A stretch of DNA of 64,000 nucleotides from Pseudomonas bharatica CSV86 (GCF_000319305.2 NZ_AMWJ02000002.1:2184001-2248000), one strand, 5' to 3'. Positions 1 to 9,766 are shown, numbered from the stretch's first letter. Notes: generated from the sequence alone by a model not told the origin. Numbers and translations are program-made.

Positions 1-666
1 CACCGGTTCTTCCCAGTGACGCTGGTTGGACATGTTGATGGCGAATTCGGCGGTGCTTTCCGGAACCTTGATGTTCTCGTGGGTCAGGACGAAGCTGCCC
101 AGCTCGCGATCCAGGGTGAAGCCCTTGACGCCGTTGCCCAGGGTCAGGATCAGCATGGTCTGCGGGCCGTAGATGGCATAGCCGGCGGCAACCTGCTTGG
201 TGCCCGGCTGGAGGAAGGCCTTTTCGTTGAGGCTTTCGTTCTGGCTCAGGTACTCGTTAGGGCAGCGCAGTACCGAGAAGATGGTGCCGACCGAGACGTT
301 GACGTCGATGTTCGACGAGCCGTCCAGCGGGTCGAAGACCAGCAGGTAGGCGCCTTTCGGATATTTGCCCGGAATCTGGTAGGCATTGTCCATTTCTTCC
401 GAGGCCATGCCGGCCAGGTGGCCGCCCCACTCGTTGGCTTCAAGCAGGATGTCGTTGGAAATCACGTCCAGTTTCTTCTGGACTTCGCCCTGCACGTTTT
501 CGGTGCCCATGCTGCCCAGCACACCGCCGAGGGCGCCCTTGGAGACGTTGTGGCTGATTTCCTTGCATGCACGCGCCACCACTTCGATCAGGAAGCGCAG
601 ATCGGCAGGGGTGCTGTTGCTACGGGTCTGCTCAATCAGATAGCGACTCAGGGTAACGCGGGACAT
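1..666 (-). CDS. fbp: Fructose-1,6-bisphosphatase class 1 (3' end outside window)
   Basis: Hydrolyses fructose-1,6-bisphosphate to fructose-6-phosphate in gluconeogenesis (cytoplasm). Reading from ATG at 666 gives 222 residues (start MSRVTLSRYL) that run off the window edge; the family is about 335 residues, so roughly the last third is missing. The metal/substrate motif FDPLDGSSN is at residues 111-119 and the acidic SEE pair at about 89-91. A good Shine-Dalgarno (cctccggagcc context on the minus strand) precedes the ATG. It lies downstream of glgP on the same strand with a 144-bp gap. Family assignment is firm. Confidence 0.95.
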   Translation of the reverse strand, partial: MSRVTLSRYLIEQTRSNSTPADLRFLIEVVARACKEISHNVSKGALGGVLGSMGTENVQGEVQKKLDVISNDILLEANEWGGHLAGMASEEMDNAYQIPGKYPKGAYLLVFDPLDGSSNIDVNVSVGTIFSVLRCPNEYLSQNESLNEKAFLQPGTKQVAAGYAIYGPQTMLILTLGNGVKGFTLDRELGSFVLTHENIKVPESTAEFAINMSNQRHWEEPV

Positions 667-810
667 GTATGGCTCCGGAGGAATGAGGGAGTAAGAAAAA
701 CCCACGCAGTTTACAGGGAGAGGCAGGCGCGGGCGAGCAGTAGGACAGCCCTGCCCGATCAGACGGCACATCCGGGATCTGGTTCCCGCCGTTCGCCGCG
801 CCTTCCCCGG

Positions 811-3261
811 TCATTCCAGCGCCGTCCAGATTTCCCGGGCATATTCGCCGATGGTGCGGTCCGAAGAGAACCAGCCCATGCGTGCGGTATTGAGCACCGC
901 CGAGCGCCACCAGCGATCAGGCTCGTGCCAGAGCTCGTCAACCCGTCGCTGGGCCTCCCAATAGGCGTCGAAATCGGCGCAAAGCAGGAAGCGGTCGTAG
1001 GACACCAGCGAATCCACCAGCCCGACGTATCGCGCCGGATCGTCAGGCGAGAACACACCGCCACGGATCGCCTGGAGCACGTCGTTGAGCCGGTGCGAGG
1101 CCCCGATGATCGGACTGGCATCGAAATCGCCGTTGCGCTTGCGGCCTTCGACCTGCTGGGCGGTGAGGCCGAAGATGAACATGTGCTCGGCCCCGACCTG
1201 TTCGCACATTTCCACGTTGGCGCCATCGAGGGTGCCGATGGTCAGTGCGCCGTTGAGGCCGAACTTCATGTTGCTGGTGCCCGAGGCCTCGTAGCCGGCG
1301 GTGGAGATCTGCTCGGAAAGGTCTGCCGCCGGGATGATGCTTTCCGCCAGGCTGACGTTGTAGTTGGGCAGGAACACCACCTTGAGCAGGCCGCGTACCG
1401 TCGGGTCGTTGTTGACGACCTGGGCGATATCGTTGGCCAGCTTGATGATCAGCTTGGCCTGGTGATAGCTGGCTGCGGCCTTGCCGGCGAAGATCTTCAC
1501 CCGCGGCACCCAGTCGGTGCCCGGCTCGGCACGGATCGCCTGGTACAGGGCGACGGTGTGCATCAGGTTGAGCAACTGGCGCTTGTACTCGTGGATACGC
1601 TTGACCTGAACGTCGAACATCGCCTCCGGATTGACGGTGATGCCCAGGCGCTCCTGGATGATCGCCGCCAGTGCACGCTTGCTGTGCAGGCGCTGCTCGG
1701 CGAACTTCTTGCGGAAGCCGGGCTTGTCGGCGAAGGGTTCCAGGTCTCGCAGCCTGGTTTCCGGGCTGTCCAGCAGGTCCTCGCCGAGGGCGTTGACCAG
1801 CATGGCGGTGAGCTGCGGATTGGACTGGTACAGCCAGCGGCGGAAGGTAATGCCGTTGGTCTTGTTATTGATCCGCTCCGGGTAGAGCTTGTGCAGCTCG
1901 GAAAACACCGTGCTGCGCATCAGCTTGGTGTGCAATGCCGAGACGCCGTTGACGCTGTGCGAACCGAGGAACGCCAGGTTGCCCATGCGCACCCGGCGGC
2001 CGTTGTCTTCCTCGATCAGCGACACCGCGCGCAGCACGTCGAAGTCGTGGATGCCCTTGGCCCGCAGCGAGTCGATGTGATACGCGTTGATCAGGTAGAT
2101 GATCTGCATGTGCCGCGGCAGCATGCGCTCCATCAGGTTCACCGCCCAGGTCTCCAGCGCTTCCGGGAGCAGGGTGTGGTTGGTGTAGGCCAGGGTATTG
2201 ACGGTCAGTTGCCAGGCGGTGTCCCACGGCACTTCATGCTGGTCGACCAGCAGGCGCATCAGTTCGGCCACGGCGATCGACGGATGGGTGTCGTTGAGCT
2301 GGATGGCTGCCTGGTCAGGCAGGTTGAGCAGGGTGTCATGCATGTTCAGGTGGCGGCGCAGCAAGTCCTGCAGCGAGGCCGAAACGAAGAAGTATTCCTG
2401 GCGCAGGCGCAACTCCTGCCCGGCCTCGGTGCTGTCGGCCGGGTAAAGCACCCGGGAAATGCTCTCGGCCCGGGCCACTTCCGCCACCGCGCCCAGGTGG
2501 TCGCCCGCATTGAAGCGTTCCAGGTGCAGCTCCTCCAGCGCCCTCGCCCGCCACAGGCGCAGGGTATTGACGCTCGCGCCACGCCAGCCCACCACTGGCG
2601 TGTCATAGGCCACCGCACGTACGGTTTCCGCCGGCCACCACACCTGGCGCGGCTCGCCATCGCCGCCGTGCACGGTCTCCACTCGCCCGCCGAAGCTGAT
2701 CGGATAGATCACCTCGGCCCGCTCGAACTCCCAGGGGTTGCCGAAATCCAGCCAGTTCTCGGTCTGCTCCTGCTGCCAGCCATCCACCACCGCCTGGCGG
2801 AACAGCCCGTGTTCGTAGCGGATGCCATAGCCGTGGGCGGCGATACCGAGGGTCGACATGGACTCCATGAAACACGCGGCCAGGCGCCCGAGGCCGCCAT
2901 TGCCCAGCGCCGCGTCGGGCTCCAGCAGGCGGATGCGCTCCAGGTCCACGTCGAGCCCCTGCAGGGCTTCGCGGGCCACCTCCAGCAGGCCGAGGTTGCT
3001 CAGGCTGTCGTAGAGCAGCCGGCCGATCAGGAATTCCAGGGAAAGGTAATAGACCCGCTTCTGGCTACTGCGGTAGATCTGCCGCGTGTGGTCCATCCAG
3101 TGATCGACCATGTGGTCCCTGGCGGCCAGGGCGATGGCTTCGAACCAGTCATGGTCGAAGGCGTGTTCCGGGTCCTTGCCGACCGCATAGGTCAGTTTTT
3201 CCAGTACAGCGGTGCGAAACGCGGCCACCTCTGCGTCACGAGCGTTCGATTCCTGAGACAT
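811..3261 (-). CDS. glgP: Glycogen/maltodextrin phosphorylase
   Basis: Removes glucose-1-phosphate from alpha-1,4-glucan ends using phosphate and pyridoxal phosphate. The 816-residue product matches the usual family length. The PLP-binding lysine is in EASGTSNMKFG at about residue 666, and the N-terminal half carries the PDAALGNGGLGRLAACF signature typical of GT35 phosphorylases. Start ATG at 3261 gives MSQESNARDAE. It sits upstream of fbp, so storage-glucan release and gluconeogenesis genes are adjacent. No frame problems seen. Confidence 0.96.
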   Translation of the reverse strand: MSQESNARDAEVAAFRTAVLEKLTYAVGKDPEHAFDHDWFEAIALAARDHMVDHWMDHTRQIYRSSQKRVYYLSLEFLIGRLLYDSLSNLGLLEVAREALQGLDVDLERIRLLEPDAALGNGGLGRLAACFMESMSTLGIAAHGYGIRYEHGLFRQAVVDGWQQEQTENWLDFGNPWEFERAEVIYPISFGGRVETVHGGDGEPRQVWWPAETVRAVAYDTPVVGWRGASVNTLRLWRARALEELHLERFNAGDHLGAVAEVARAESISRVLYPADSTEAGQELRLRQEYFFVSASLQDLLRRHLNMHDTLLNLPDQAAIQLNDTHPSIAVAELMRLLVDQHEVPWDTAWQLTVNTLAYTNHTLLPEALETWAVNLMERMLPRHMQIIYLINAYHIDSLRAKGIHDFDVLRAVSLIEEDNGRRVRMGNLAFLGSHSVNGVSALHTKLMRSTVFSELHKLYPERINNKTNGITFRRWLYQSNPQLTAMLVNALGEDLLDSPETRLRDLEPFADKPGFRKKFAEQRLHSKRALAAIIQERLGITVNPEAMFDVQVKRIHEYKRQLLNLMHTVALYQAIRAEPGTDWVPRVKIFAGKAAASYHQAKLIIKLANDIAQVVNNDPTVRGLLKVVFLPNYNVSLAESIIPAADLSEQISTAGYEASGTSNMKFGLNGALTIGTLDGANVEMCEQVGAEHMFIFGLTAQQVEGRKRNGDFDASPIIGASHRLNDVLQAIRGGVFSPDDPARYVGLVDSLVSYDRFLLCADFDAYWEAQRRVDELWHEPDRWWRSAVLNTARMGWFSSDRTIGEYAREIWTALE

Positions 3262-3408
3262 GCGGGGTCCTCGAGCGGGTTTGACGATTGCCGATGGTGA
3301 TCTGACAGCCTAGACGCTTCGACACAGAGCGTCGGCGCGGGTTCGCCAGGGCTCGTTGCAAACCTCTGCAAAAGCGGGACCGATTGCCAGGGTTTTCGCA
3401 AATGGTTG

Positions 3409-3436
3409 TTCACATTTTGATCAACTCCGGTATGAT
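3409..3436 (+). promoter_or_regulatory. Candidate sigma-70 promoter for the YkgJ-family gene
   Basis: TTCACA at 3409-3414 and TATGAT at 3431-3436 are separated by 16 bp, 35 bp upstream of the ATG at 3472. Pattern match only. Confidence 0.5.
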
Positions 3437-3471
3437 CGCGCGCCTTCCCATACCTATATGCCTGACCCCTG

Positions 3472-3876
3472 ATGAAACCGACCCTGATTGCCGCCGCCGA
3501 GCTCGACCGTCTCGAAACGTGGCAGAAATACGCCAGCCACATGTGCGGCGGCTGCATGTCCACCTGTTGCACCTTGCCGGTGGAAGTGAAGTTGAAAGAC
3601 CTGATCCGTATTGGCGTGGTGGACGAATTCGAAGTCGGCGAGCCGCCGAAGAATATCGCCAAGCGGTTGCAGAAGGATGGCATCGTCGAGCGCTTCAACC
3701 AGAAGTCCGGGATCTTCACCCTGACCCGCATGAGCAACGACGACTGCCTCTATCTGGACCGCAAGACCCGCCTGTGCACCATTTACGACAAGCGTCCGGA
3801 CACCTGCCGCAATCACCCACGGGTCGGGCCGCGGCCGGGGTACTGTGCCTACAAGCCGAAGCCGGCGAGCCGCTAA
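3472..3876 (+). CDS. YkgJ-family cysteine-cluster protein
   Basis: 134-residue protein with cysteine pairs CGGC and CC near residues 25-33, a third site in DDCLYLD and others in LCTIYDKRPDTCRNHP and GYCAYKP. This is the CxxCxxxCC-type zinc/iron-sulfur cluster pattern of the UPF0153/YkgJ family (PF03692). Biochemical function is unknown. It is a single gene between divergent glgP and convergent typA, with its own candidate promoter and a REPIN plus terminator downstream. Confidence 0.85.
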   Translation: MKPTLIAAAELDRLETWQKYASHMCGGCMSTCCTLPVEVKLKDLIRIGVVDEFEVGEPPKNIAKRLQKDGIVERFNQKSGIFTLTRMSNDDCLYLDRKTRLCTIYDKRPDTCRNHPRVGPRPGYCAYKPKPASR

Positions 3877-3880
3877 AAGC

Positions 3881-3948
3881 ATCGCTGGCAAGCCAGCTCC
3901 CACAGGTACGGCGCATGCAGACCCTGTGGGAGCTGGCTTGCCAGCGAT
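3881..3948. repeat. REPIN (paired inverted REP elements)
   Basis: Two REP arms in inverted orientation, atcgctggcaagccagctcc and its complement, extended by cacagg/cctgtg, with a 16-bp spacer. Same family recurs at 14533, 17627, 22031, 25298, 32933 (short) and 60201. Known in Pseudomonas as non-autonomous elements mobilised by RAYT transposases; no RAYT gene is in this window. Confidence 0.9.
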
Positions 3949-3981
3949 GAGGCCCTGAAAAACACTACAAGAACATCAGGC

Positions 3982-4018
3982 AAAAAAAAGCCCCCGGCCT
4001 TGCGACCGGGGGCTTTTT
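3982..4018. terminator. Bidirectional intrinsic terminator (ykgJ-family / typA)
   Basis: Stem gcccccgg (3990-3997) / ccgggggc (4006-4013), flanked by A8 on one side and T5 on the other, placed between two convergent genes. Confidence 0.85.
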
Positions 4019-4033
4019 CATTTCAAGCCGGGC

Positions 4034-5857
4034 TTAGTTGGCCTTGGCTTTCTTGGCAGCGCGGGTACGCTCGCCTTCGTCGAGGATCTTCTTGCGCAGA
4101 CGGATCGACTTAGGAGTAACTTCGCACAGCTCGTCGTCTTGGATGAATTCCAGGGCCTGTTCCAGGGTGAAACGAACCGGCGGAACCAGGGCGATGGTCT
4201 CATCCTTGCCCGAAGCACGCATGTTGTCGAGCTTCTTGCCTTTGGTAGGGTTCACACCCAGGTCGTTGTCACGGCTGTTCAGACCAACGATCTGACCGTT
4301 GTAGATTTCCTGGCCGTGCTCGACGAACAGCTTGCCGCGCGCCTGCAGGGTTTCCAGGGAGTAGGTCAGGGCCTTGCCGGTCTCGACCGAAACCAGTACG
4401 CCGTTCAGGCGGCCGGACATGTGGCCGGATTTCATGGTGTCGTAGCGGTCGAAGATCGAGGTCAGGATGCCTGCACCGTTGGTCAGGGTCAGGAACTGGT
4501 TACGGAAACCGATCAGACCACGAGCTGGAATGTTGTATTCCAGACGTACACGGCCCTTGCCATCCGGCGCCATGTTGGTCAGGTCGCCCTTGCGCAGGCC
4601 CATTTCTTCCATGACCTTGCCCTGGGATTCTTCAGGGATGTCGATGGTGACGTTCTCGAACGGCTCGTGCTTGACGCCGTTGACTTCGCGGATGATTACC
4701 TCGGGACGACCAACAGCCATCTCGAAGCCTTCGCGACGCATGGTTTCGATCAGGACCGACAGGTGCAGTTCACCACGGCCGGAAACCTTGAACTTGTCGG
4801 CCGAGTCGCCTTCTTCAACGCGCAGTGCAACGTTGTACAGCAGTTCCTTGTCCAGACGCTCCTTGATGTTGCGGGAGGTCACGAACTTGCCTTCCTTGCC
4901 GCAGAACGGCGAGTCGTTCACCTGGAAGGTCATGGAAACGGTCGGCTCGTCGACGGTCAGCGGCTTCATCGCTTCGACTGCGTCCGGGGAGCACAGGGTG
5001 TCGGAGATGAACAGCTCGTCGAAACCGCTGATGCAGACGATGTCGCCAGCCTGGGCTTCTTCGACGTCAACGCGGTGCAGGCCGTGGTGGCCCATCAGCT
5101 TCAGGATACGACCGTTGCGGCGCTTGCCGTCGGTGTCGATGGCGACAACCGGGGTGTTCGGCTTGACGCGGCCACGGGCGATACGGCCAACGCCGATAAC
5201 ACCGAGGAAGCTGTTGTAGTCCAGAGCGGAGATCTGCATCTGGAACGGACCATCACGGTCAACGGCAGGCGCTGGTACGTTGTCGACGATCGACTGGTAC
5301 AGCGGGGTCATGTCTTCGGCCATTTCGGTGTGGTCCAGGCCGGCGATGCCGTTCAGGGCCGAGGCGTAGACGACCTTGAAGTCCAGCTGTTCGTCGGTGG
5401 CGCCGAGGTTGTCGAACAGGTCGAAGATCTGGTCCAGGACCCAGTCAGGACGCGCGCCCGGACGGTCGACCTTGTTGATCACGACGATCGGCTTCAGACC
5501 GGCTTCGAAAGCCTTCTTGGTCACGAAACGGGTTTGCGGCATAGGGCCGTCCTGGGCGTCGACCAGCAGCAGCACGGAGTCGACCATCGACATTACGCGC
5601 TCTACTTCACCACCGAAGTCGGCGTGGCCGGGGGTGTCGACGATGTTGATGTGGTAGCCATTCCAGTTGATGGCGGTGTTCTTCGCCAGAATGGTAATAC
5701 CGCGCTCTTTTTCCTGGTCATTGGAGTCCATGACGCGCTCGTCGTTGAGCTCGTTACGCTCCAGGGTGCCGGATTGGCGCAGGAGTTTGTCGACCAGGGT
5801 GGTTTTACCATGGTCAACGTGGGCGATGATGGCGATGTTGCGCAGATTCTCAATCAC
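4034..5857 (-). CDS. typA: Ribosome-associated GTPase TypA/BipA
   Basis: Translational GTPase of the EF-G-like family that binds ribosomes and is needed under cold and stress conditions. The 607-residue product has the G1 loop AHVDHGKTTLV at residues 12-22, G3 DTPGHADFGGEV, G4 NKVDRPGA, then EF-Tu-like domain 2, EF-G domain V and the BipA-specific C-terminal domain ending KKAKAN. Length is the usual for the family. Monocistronic, convergent with the YkgJ-family gene. Confidence 0.97.
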   Translation of the reverse strand: MIENLRNIAIIAHVDHGKTTLVDKLLRQSGTLERNELNDERVMDSNDQEKERGITILAKNTAINWNGYHINIVDTPGHADFGGEVERVMSMVDSVLLLVDAQDGPMPQTRFVTKKAFEAGLKPIVVINKVDRPGARPDWVLDQIFDLFDNLGATDEQLDFKVVYASALNGIAGLDHTEMAEDMTPLYQSIVDNVPAPAVDRDGPFQMQISALDYNSFLGVIGVGRIARGRVKPNTPVVAIDTDGKRRNGRILKLMGHHGLHRVDVEEAQAGDIVCISGFDELFISDTLCSPDAVEAMKPLTVDEPTVSMTFQVNDSPFCGKEGKFVTSRNIKERLDKELLYNVALRVEEGDSADKFKVSGRGELHLSVLIETMRREGFEMAVGRPEVIIREVNGVKHEPFENVTIDIPEESQGKVMEEMGLRKGDLTNMAPDGKGRVRLEYNIPARGLIGFRNQFLTLTNGAGILTSIFDRYDTMKSGHMSGRLNGVLVSVETGKALTYSLETLQARGKLFVEHGQEIYNGQIVGLNSRDNDLGVNPTKGKKLDNMRASGKDETIALVPPVRFTLEQALEFIQDDELCEVTPKSIRLRKKILDEGERTRAAKKAKAN

Positions 5858-5972
5858 TGTGTGTATCTCGATCTCAGGTATTCGGTGCCGCCGCCAGGGC
5901 AGCGGGTTTCAGTAAACGGAGCAGGAAATCCGGTCGGGAGGACGATGGCGGGAACGATCGCCATCGTGCTTC

Positions 5973-7427
5973 CTAGGCGGGGCGATAAACGCGCACATTG
6001 GCGTGTCCCTCACTGAGCAGGTGATGAGCATGCAGGCGGCTCATGACACCTTTATCGCAATAGAGCAAATATTGGCGGTTGCCATCCAGGTGCTTGAAGC
6101 GGCTGTTCAGGGCATAGAACGGCACGGCCTGGACTTCGATGCCGTCGAGTTGCAGGGGCGCGTCTTCCTGGGCATCGGGGTGGCGGATATCGATGACGAT
6201 CTGGCCCGGCAGGGCTTCGGCAAGCTCTTCGACCTGCACGTCCTGGCCCAGTTCATCGATCACGTTGTCGATGGAGATGTAGCGGGCACGCTCCAGGGCG
6301 CGCTCCAGCACCTGCATGTCGAACTGCTTCTCTTCGTGATCGACGCGATGGCGCTTGGCGCAGGTGGTCGGGTTCACCGAGATCACACCGCAATATTCCG
6401 GCATATGCTTGGCGAACTCGGCGGTACCGATCTGGTAGGCCTGGTCGATGATGTCCTGCTTGTGGCTGGCCAGCAGCGGACGCAGCACCAGCTTGTCGGT
6501 GGCCGAGTCGATCACCGCGAGGTTCGGCAGGGTCTGGCTGGACACCTGGGAAATCGCCTCGCCGGTCACCAGCGCATCGATCTCCAGGCGGTCGGCAACG
6601 CGGGCGGCAGCGCGCAGCATCATGCGCTTGAGGGTCACGCCCATATAGCTGTTGTCGACCTTGCCGAGGATCTCGCCAACCACTTCCTCGAACGGCACGC
6701 TGACGAACAGCACGCGCTGGCTGCTGCCGTATTTCTTCCACAGGTAGTGGGCGACTTCCATCACCCCCAGCTCGTGGGCACGGCCACCCAGGTTGAAGAA
6801 GCAGAAGTGGGTCATCAGGCCGCGGCGCATCATCTGGAAGGCCGCGACGGTAGAGTCGAACCCGCCGGACATCAGTACCAGGGTCTGCTCCAGCGCGCCC
6901 AGCGGGTAGCCGCCGATACCCTTGTGCTGGTTGTGGATCACGTAGAGGCGTTTGTCGCGGATCTCGATGCGCACTTCCACTTCGGGATTGCGCAGGTCGA
7001 TGCCGGCAGCACCGCACTGCTGGCGCAACTGGCTGCCCACGTAGCGATCGACGTCCATCGAGGTGAAATCATGGTGGCCGCCGCGCTTGCAGCGCACGGC
7101 GAAGCGCTTGCCGGCCAGCAGGTAGCCGAAGTGGGTCTTGCACTTGGCGACGATATCGTCGAAGTCGCCCAGCGGGTATTCGTCCACCTGGAGGAAATGC
7201 GCGATGCCCGGCATGCAGGTCAGGCGCTCGGTGATCTCGCGCAGCACTTTCTCGTCCTCGACGCGGGTAACCACTTCGAGGTTGTCCCAGACACCATCGA
7301 CCTTGACCTCGGGGTCGAGCTCACGCAGCACGGCGCGGATATTGCGGCCGAGCTGACGGATGAACCGCTTGCGCACCGGGCGGCTCTTGATGGTGATTTC
7401 TGGAAAGACTTTGACGATCAGTTTCAT
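5973..7427 (-). CDS. thiI: tRNA 4-thiouridine synthase / thiamine sulfur-carrier enzyme ThiI
   Basis: Activates U8 of tRNA with ATP and transfers persulfide sulfur; also supplies sulfur for the thiamine thiazole. 484 residues: ferredoxin-like N-terminus plus THUMP domain (about 60-170), PP-loop SGGFDS at 187-192, and a C-terminal rhodanese domain with the active cysteine in YCDKGVMS (C457). The partner disulfide cysteine lies in NPTTCAKRH. The long (rhodanese-bearing) form is as in E. coli. It is divergent from glnA. Confidence 0.96.
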   Translation of the reverse strand: MKLIVKVFPEITIKSRPVRKRFIRQLGRNIRAVLRELDPEVKVDGVWDNLEVVTRVEDEKVLREITERLTCMPGIAHFLQVDEYPLGDFDDIVAKCKTHFGYLLAGKRFAVRCKRGGHHDFTSMDVDRYVGSQLRQQCGAAGIDLRNPEVEVRIEIRDKRLYVIHNQHKGIGGYPLGALEQTLVLMSGGFDSTVAAFQMMRRGLMTHFCFFNLGGRAHELGVMEVAHYLWKKYGSSQRVLFVSVPFEEVVGEILGKVDNSYMGVTLKRMMLRAAARVADRLEIDALVTGEAISQVSSQTLPNLAVIDSATDKLVLRPLLASHKQDIIDQAYQIGTAEFAKHMPEYCGVISVNPTTCAKRHRVDHEEKQFDMQVLERALERARYISIDNVIDELGQDVQVEELAEALPGQIVIDIRHPDAQEDAPLQLDGIEVQAVPFYALNSRFKHLDGNRQYLLYCDKGVMSRLHAHHLLSEGHANVRVYRPA

Positions 7428-7525
7428 GGAAAACAGCGCGCGAGCGGCCAGCCGAAAAAGGGGGGCGCGGATTATAGCGGAAATTGCTCAAGGTTTGACC
7501 AACTTTTGTCCGATGACCTTAATGC

Positions 7526-7540
7526 GCACCAAATTGGTTC
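7526..7540. promoter_or_regulatory. Candidate NtrC-binding site upstream of glnA
   Basis: gcaccaaattggttc is an imperfect palindrome close to the enteric NtrC consensus GCACC-N5-GGTGC. It lies about 105 bp upstream of the sigma-54 -24 element, the usual enhancer distance. It also lies in the thiI upstream region. Confidence 0.6.
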
Positions 7541-7644
7541 AACTGCGTAATTCGCCGCATCTAAAGAGTGCAGAAAAAAACCACATTTCTTACAGAATCG
7601 GCTTAAACGCGAGAAAAGGGGGCATAAATCCCGTTTTCGGGCAC

Positions 7645-7660
7645 TGGCATGCAATTTGCT
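7645..7660 (+). promoter_or_regulatory. Sigma-54 (-24/-12) promoter of glnA
   Basis: tggcatgcaatttgct fits TGGCACG-N4-TTGCW with one mismatch and correct GG/GC spacing, 98 bp before the glnA ATG. Consistent with NtrC-dependent control of glutamine synthetase. Confidence 0.85.
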
Positions 7661-7757
7661 CCCTTGTGAGGCAGGTTGCCTTGGTCGAGTATTCCGGCCC
7701 GGCATCACCCAAATTCAAGGGCTGCACAGGCAAGCTCTACCCCACCCGGAGGACACC

Positions 7758-9164
7758 ATGTCGAAGTCGGTTCAACTCATCAAAGATCATGACGTTAAAT
7801 GGATTGATCTGCGCTTCACTGACACCCGCGGCACCCAGCACCACGTCACCATGCCAGCCCGTGACGCGCTGGAAGACGACTTCTTCGAAGTCGGCAAGAT
7901 GTTCGACGGTTCCTCCATCGCTGGCTGGAAAGGCATCGAAGCCTCCGACATGATCCTGATGCCGGTCGACGAAACCGCCGTCCTGGACCCGTTCACCGAA
8001 GAGCCGACCCTGATCCTGGTCTGCGACATCATCGAACCTTCGAGCATGCAAGGCTACGATCGCGACCCACGTGCGATCGCCAAGCGCGCCGAAGAGTACC
8101 TGAAGAGCACCGGCATCGGTGACACCGCCTTCGCAGGCCCGGAGCCTGAGTTCTTCATCTTCGACGAAGTGAAGTTCAAGTCCGACATCTCCGGCTCGAT
8201 GTTCAAGATCTTCTCCGAGCAAGGCTCCTGGATGTCCGACCAGGACGTCGAAGGCGGCAACAAGGGCCACCGTCCAGGCGTCAAGGGCGGCTACTTCCCT
8301 GTTCCACCGTTCGACCACGACCACGAAATCCGTACCGCCATGTGCAACGCACTGGAAGAGATGGGCCAGACCGTCGAAGTCCACCACCACGAAGTGGCGA
8401 CTGCCGGCCAGAACGAAATCGGCGTCAAGTTCAACACCCTGGTGAAGAAGGCCGACGAAGTCCAGACCCTGAAGTACGTCGTGCACAACGTTGCCGATGC
8501 CTACGGCCGCACCGCGACCTTCATGCCGAAGCCGCTGTACGGTGACAACGGCTCGGGCATGCACGTGCACATGTCGATCTGGAAAGAAGGCAAGAACACC
8601 TTCTCCGGCGAAGGCTATGCCGGCCTGTCCGACACCGCCCTGTACTTCATCGGCGGCATCATCAAGCACGGCAAGGCGCTGAACGGCTTCACCAACCCTT
8701 CGACCAACTCCTACAAGCGTCTGGTCCCAGGCTTCGAAGCCCCGGTCATGCTGGCCTACTCGGCTCGCAACCGTTCCGCCTCGATCCGCATTCCTTACGT
8801 CGGCAGCCCGAAAGCCCGCCGTATCGAAGCCCGCTTCCCGGATCCGGCTGCCAACCCGTACCTGGCCTTCGCTGCCCTGCTGATGGCCGGCCTGGACGGC
8901 ATCCAGAACAAGATCCACCCAGGCGACGCAGCGGACAAGAACCTGTACGACCTGCCACCAGAAGAAGCCAAGGAAATCCCGCAAGTCTGCGGCAGCCTGA
9001 AAGAGGCCCTGGAAGAACTGGACAAAGGCCGTGCGTTCCTGACCAAGGGCGGCGTGTTCTCCGACGACTTCATCGATGCCTACATCGCTCTGAAATCCGA
9101 GGAAGAAATCAAGGTCCGTACCTTCGTACACCCACTGGAATACGACCTGTACTACAGCTGCTAA
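7758..9164 (+). CDS. glnA: Glutamine synthetase type I
   Basis: Makes glutamine from glutamate, ammonia and ATP; central to nitrogen assimilation. ATG 7758 is chosen because ggagga at 7748-7753 precedes it and it gives MSKSVQLIKDHD, the usual N-terminus (468 aa); an upstream extension to 7656 would read through the promoter. Motifs: MFDGSSIAGWKG, AGPEPEFFIFDE, GDNGSGMHVHMS and the adenylylation site NLYDLPPEE with Y397, so activity is probably controlled by GlnE. A strong terminator follows. Confidence 0.98.
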   Translation: MSKSVQLIKDHDVKWIDLRFTDTRGTQHHVTMPARDALEDDFFEVGKMFDGSSIAGWKGIEASDMILMPVDETAVLDPFTEEPTLILVCDIIEPSSMQGYDRDPRAIAKRAEEYLKSTGIGDTAFAGPEPEFFIFDEVKFKSDISGSMFKIFSEQGSWMSDQDVEGGNKGHRPGVKGGYFPVPPFDHDHEIRTAMCNALEEMGQTVEVHHHEVATAGQNEIGVKFNTLVKKADEVQTLKYVVHNVADAYGRTATFMPKPLYGDNGSGMHVHMSIWKEGKNTFSGEGYAGLSDTALYFIGGIIKHGKALNGFTNPSTNSYKRLVPGFEAPVMLAYSARNRSASIRIPYVGSPKARRIEARFPDPAANPYLAFAALLMAGLDGIQNKIHPGDAADKNLYDLPPEEAKEIPQVCGSLKEALEELDKGRAFLTKGGVFSDDFIDAYIALKSEEEIKVRTFVHPLEYDLYYSC

Positions 9165-9197
9165 TCCAGTGACGCACGCGCAAGCGGCGTAAGTGTG

Positions 9198-9225
9198 AAA
9201 AGGCCTCCTTCGGGAGGCCTTTTTC
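9198..9225 (+). terminator. Intrinsic terminator of glnA
   Basis: aaaaggcctcc-ttc-gggaggccttttt hairpin 34 bp after the glnA stop. A near copy occurs at 9844-9871. Confidence 0.9.
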
Positions 9226-9308
9226 TTACAGGCTTCAGCTCCAGAGCTGATAGTCCAGCGTTTCCCTCTCCACCATGCTGGTCCGCTCCCACTCAGCGAG
9301 ACCCTGCC

Positions 9309-9752
9309 ATGATCAAACGTCTCTTCCTTGTCGGTTCACTGGCCCTGATCGGCGCCTGCTCCAGTGCTCCCGCCACCAAGCCCGTCGATGCACAGCTCCT
9401 GCTGCGCACCAGCACCGCCTGGGACGGCTCGCCGTATCCCGACTACCCCGCAGGCAGCCCCGAACTCAGCCTGCTGAAGATCCGTATCGCTCCCGATACC
9501 TCCCTGGACTGGCATAGTCATCCTGCACCCAATGCTGGCTACCTGCTGGCGGGCGAGTTGCGCGTCGAAACCCGCGACGGTCGCGAAAAGCGCCTGCGCG
9601 CTGGCGAGGCCCTCGCGGAAGTTACCGGCGTAGTCCACCGCGGCCACGCCGGCAGCCGCGGCGCAGAGCTGGTCGTTTTCTATGCGGGCAGCCCGGGCCT
9701 GCCTCTTTCCGTGATCGCGGCGCAAGAGGAGCAGGCATTACCTGCACGTTGA
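9309..9752 (+). CDS. Small cupin-domain lipoprotein
   Basis: 147 residues from ATG 9309. N-terminus MIKRLFLVGSLALIGACSS is a lipoprotein signal with lipobox LIGAC (acylated Cys17), so it is a predicted envelope lipoprotein. The rest is a single-domain cupin: WHSHPAPNAGYLLAGELRVE gives the first cupin motif (metal histidines) and VHRGHAGSRGAELVVFY the second. Substrate unknown. It sits between two terminator hairpins as an independent unit. Confidence 0.8.
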   Translation: MIKRLFLVGSLALIGACSSAPATKPVDAQLLLRTSTAWDGSPYPDYPAGSPELSLLKIRIAPDTSLDWHSHPAPNAGYLLAGELRVETRDGREKRLRAGEALAEVTGVVHRGHAGSRGAELVVFYAGSPGLPLSVIAAQEEQALPAR

Positions 9753-9766
9753 TCCCAGGCCAGCAA

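Noticed and set aside
16..3300. 1094-codon open frame on the plus strand, antisense to fbp and glgP
   Set aside because: Shadow frame of high-GC genes; no motif, composition follows the third codon position of the opposite strand. Similar antisense frames over typA (4139-6016), thiI (6003-7550), gpmI (15962-17725), asmA (27572-29146) and hisB/OFA (24681-27068) were rejected for the same reason.
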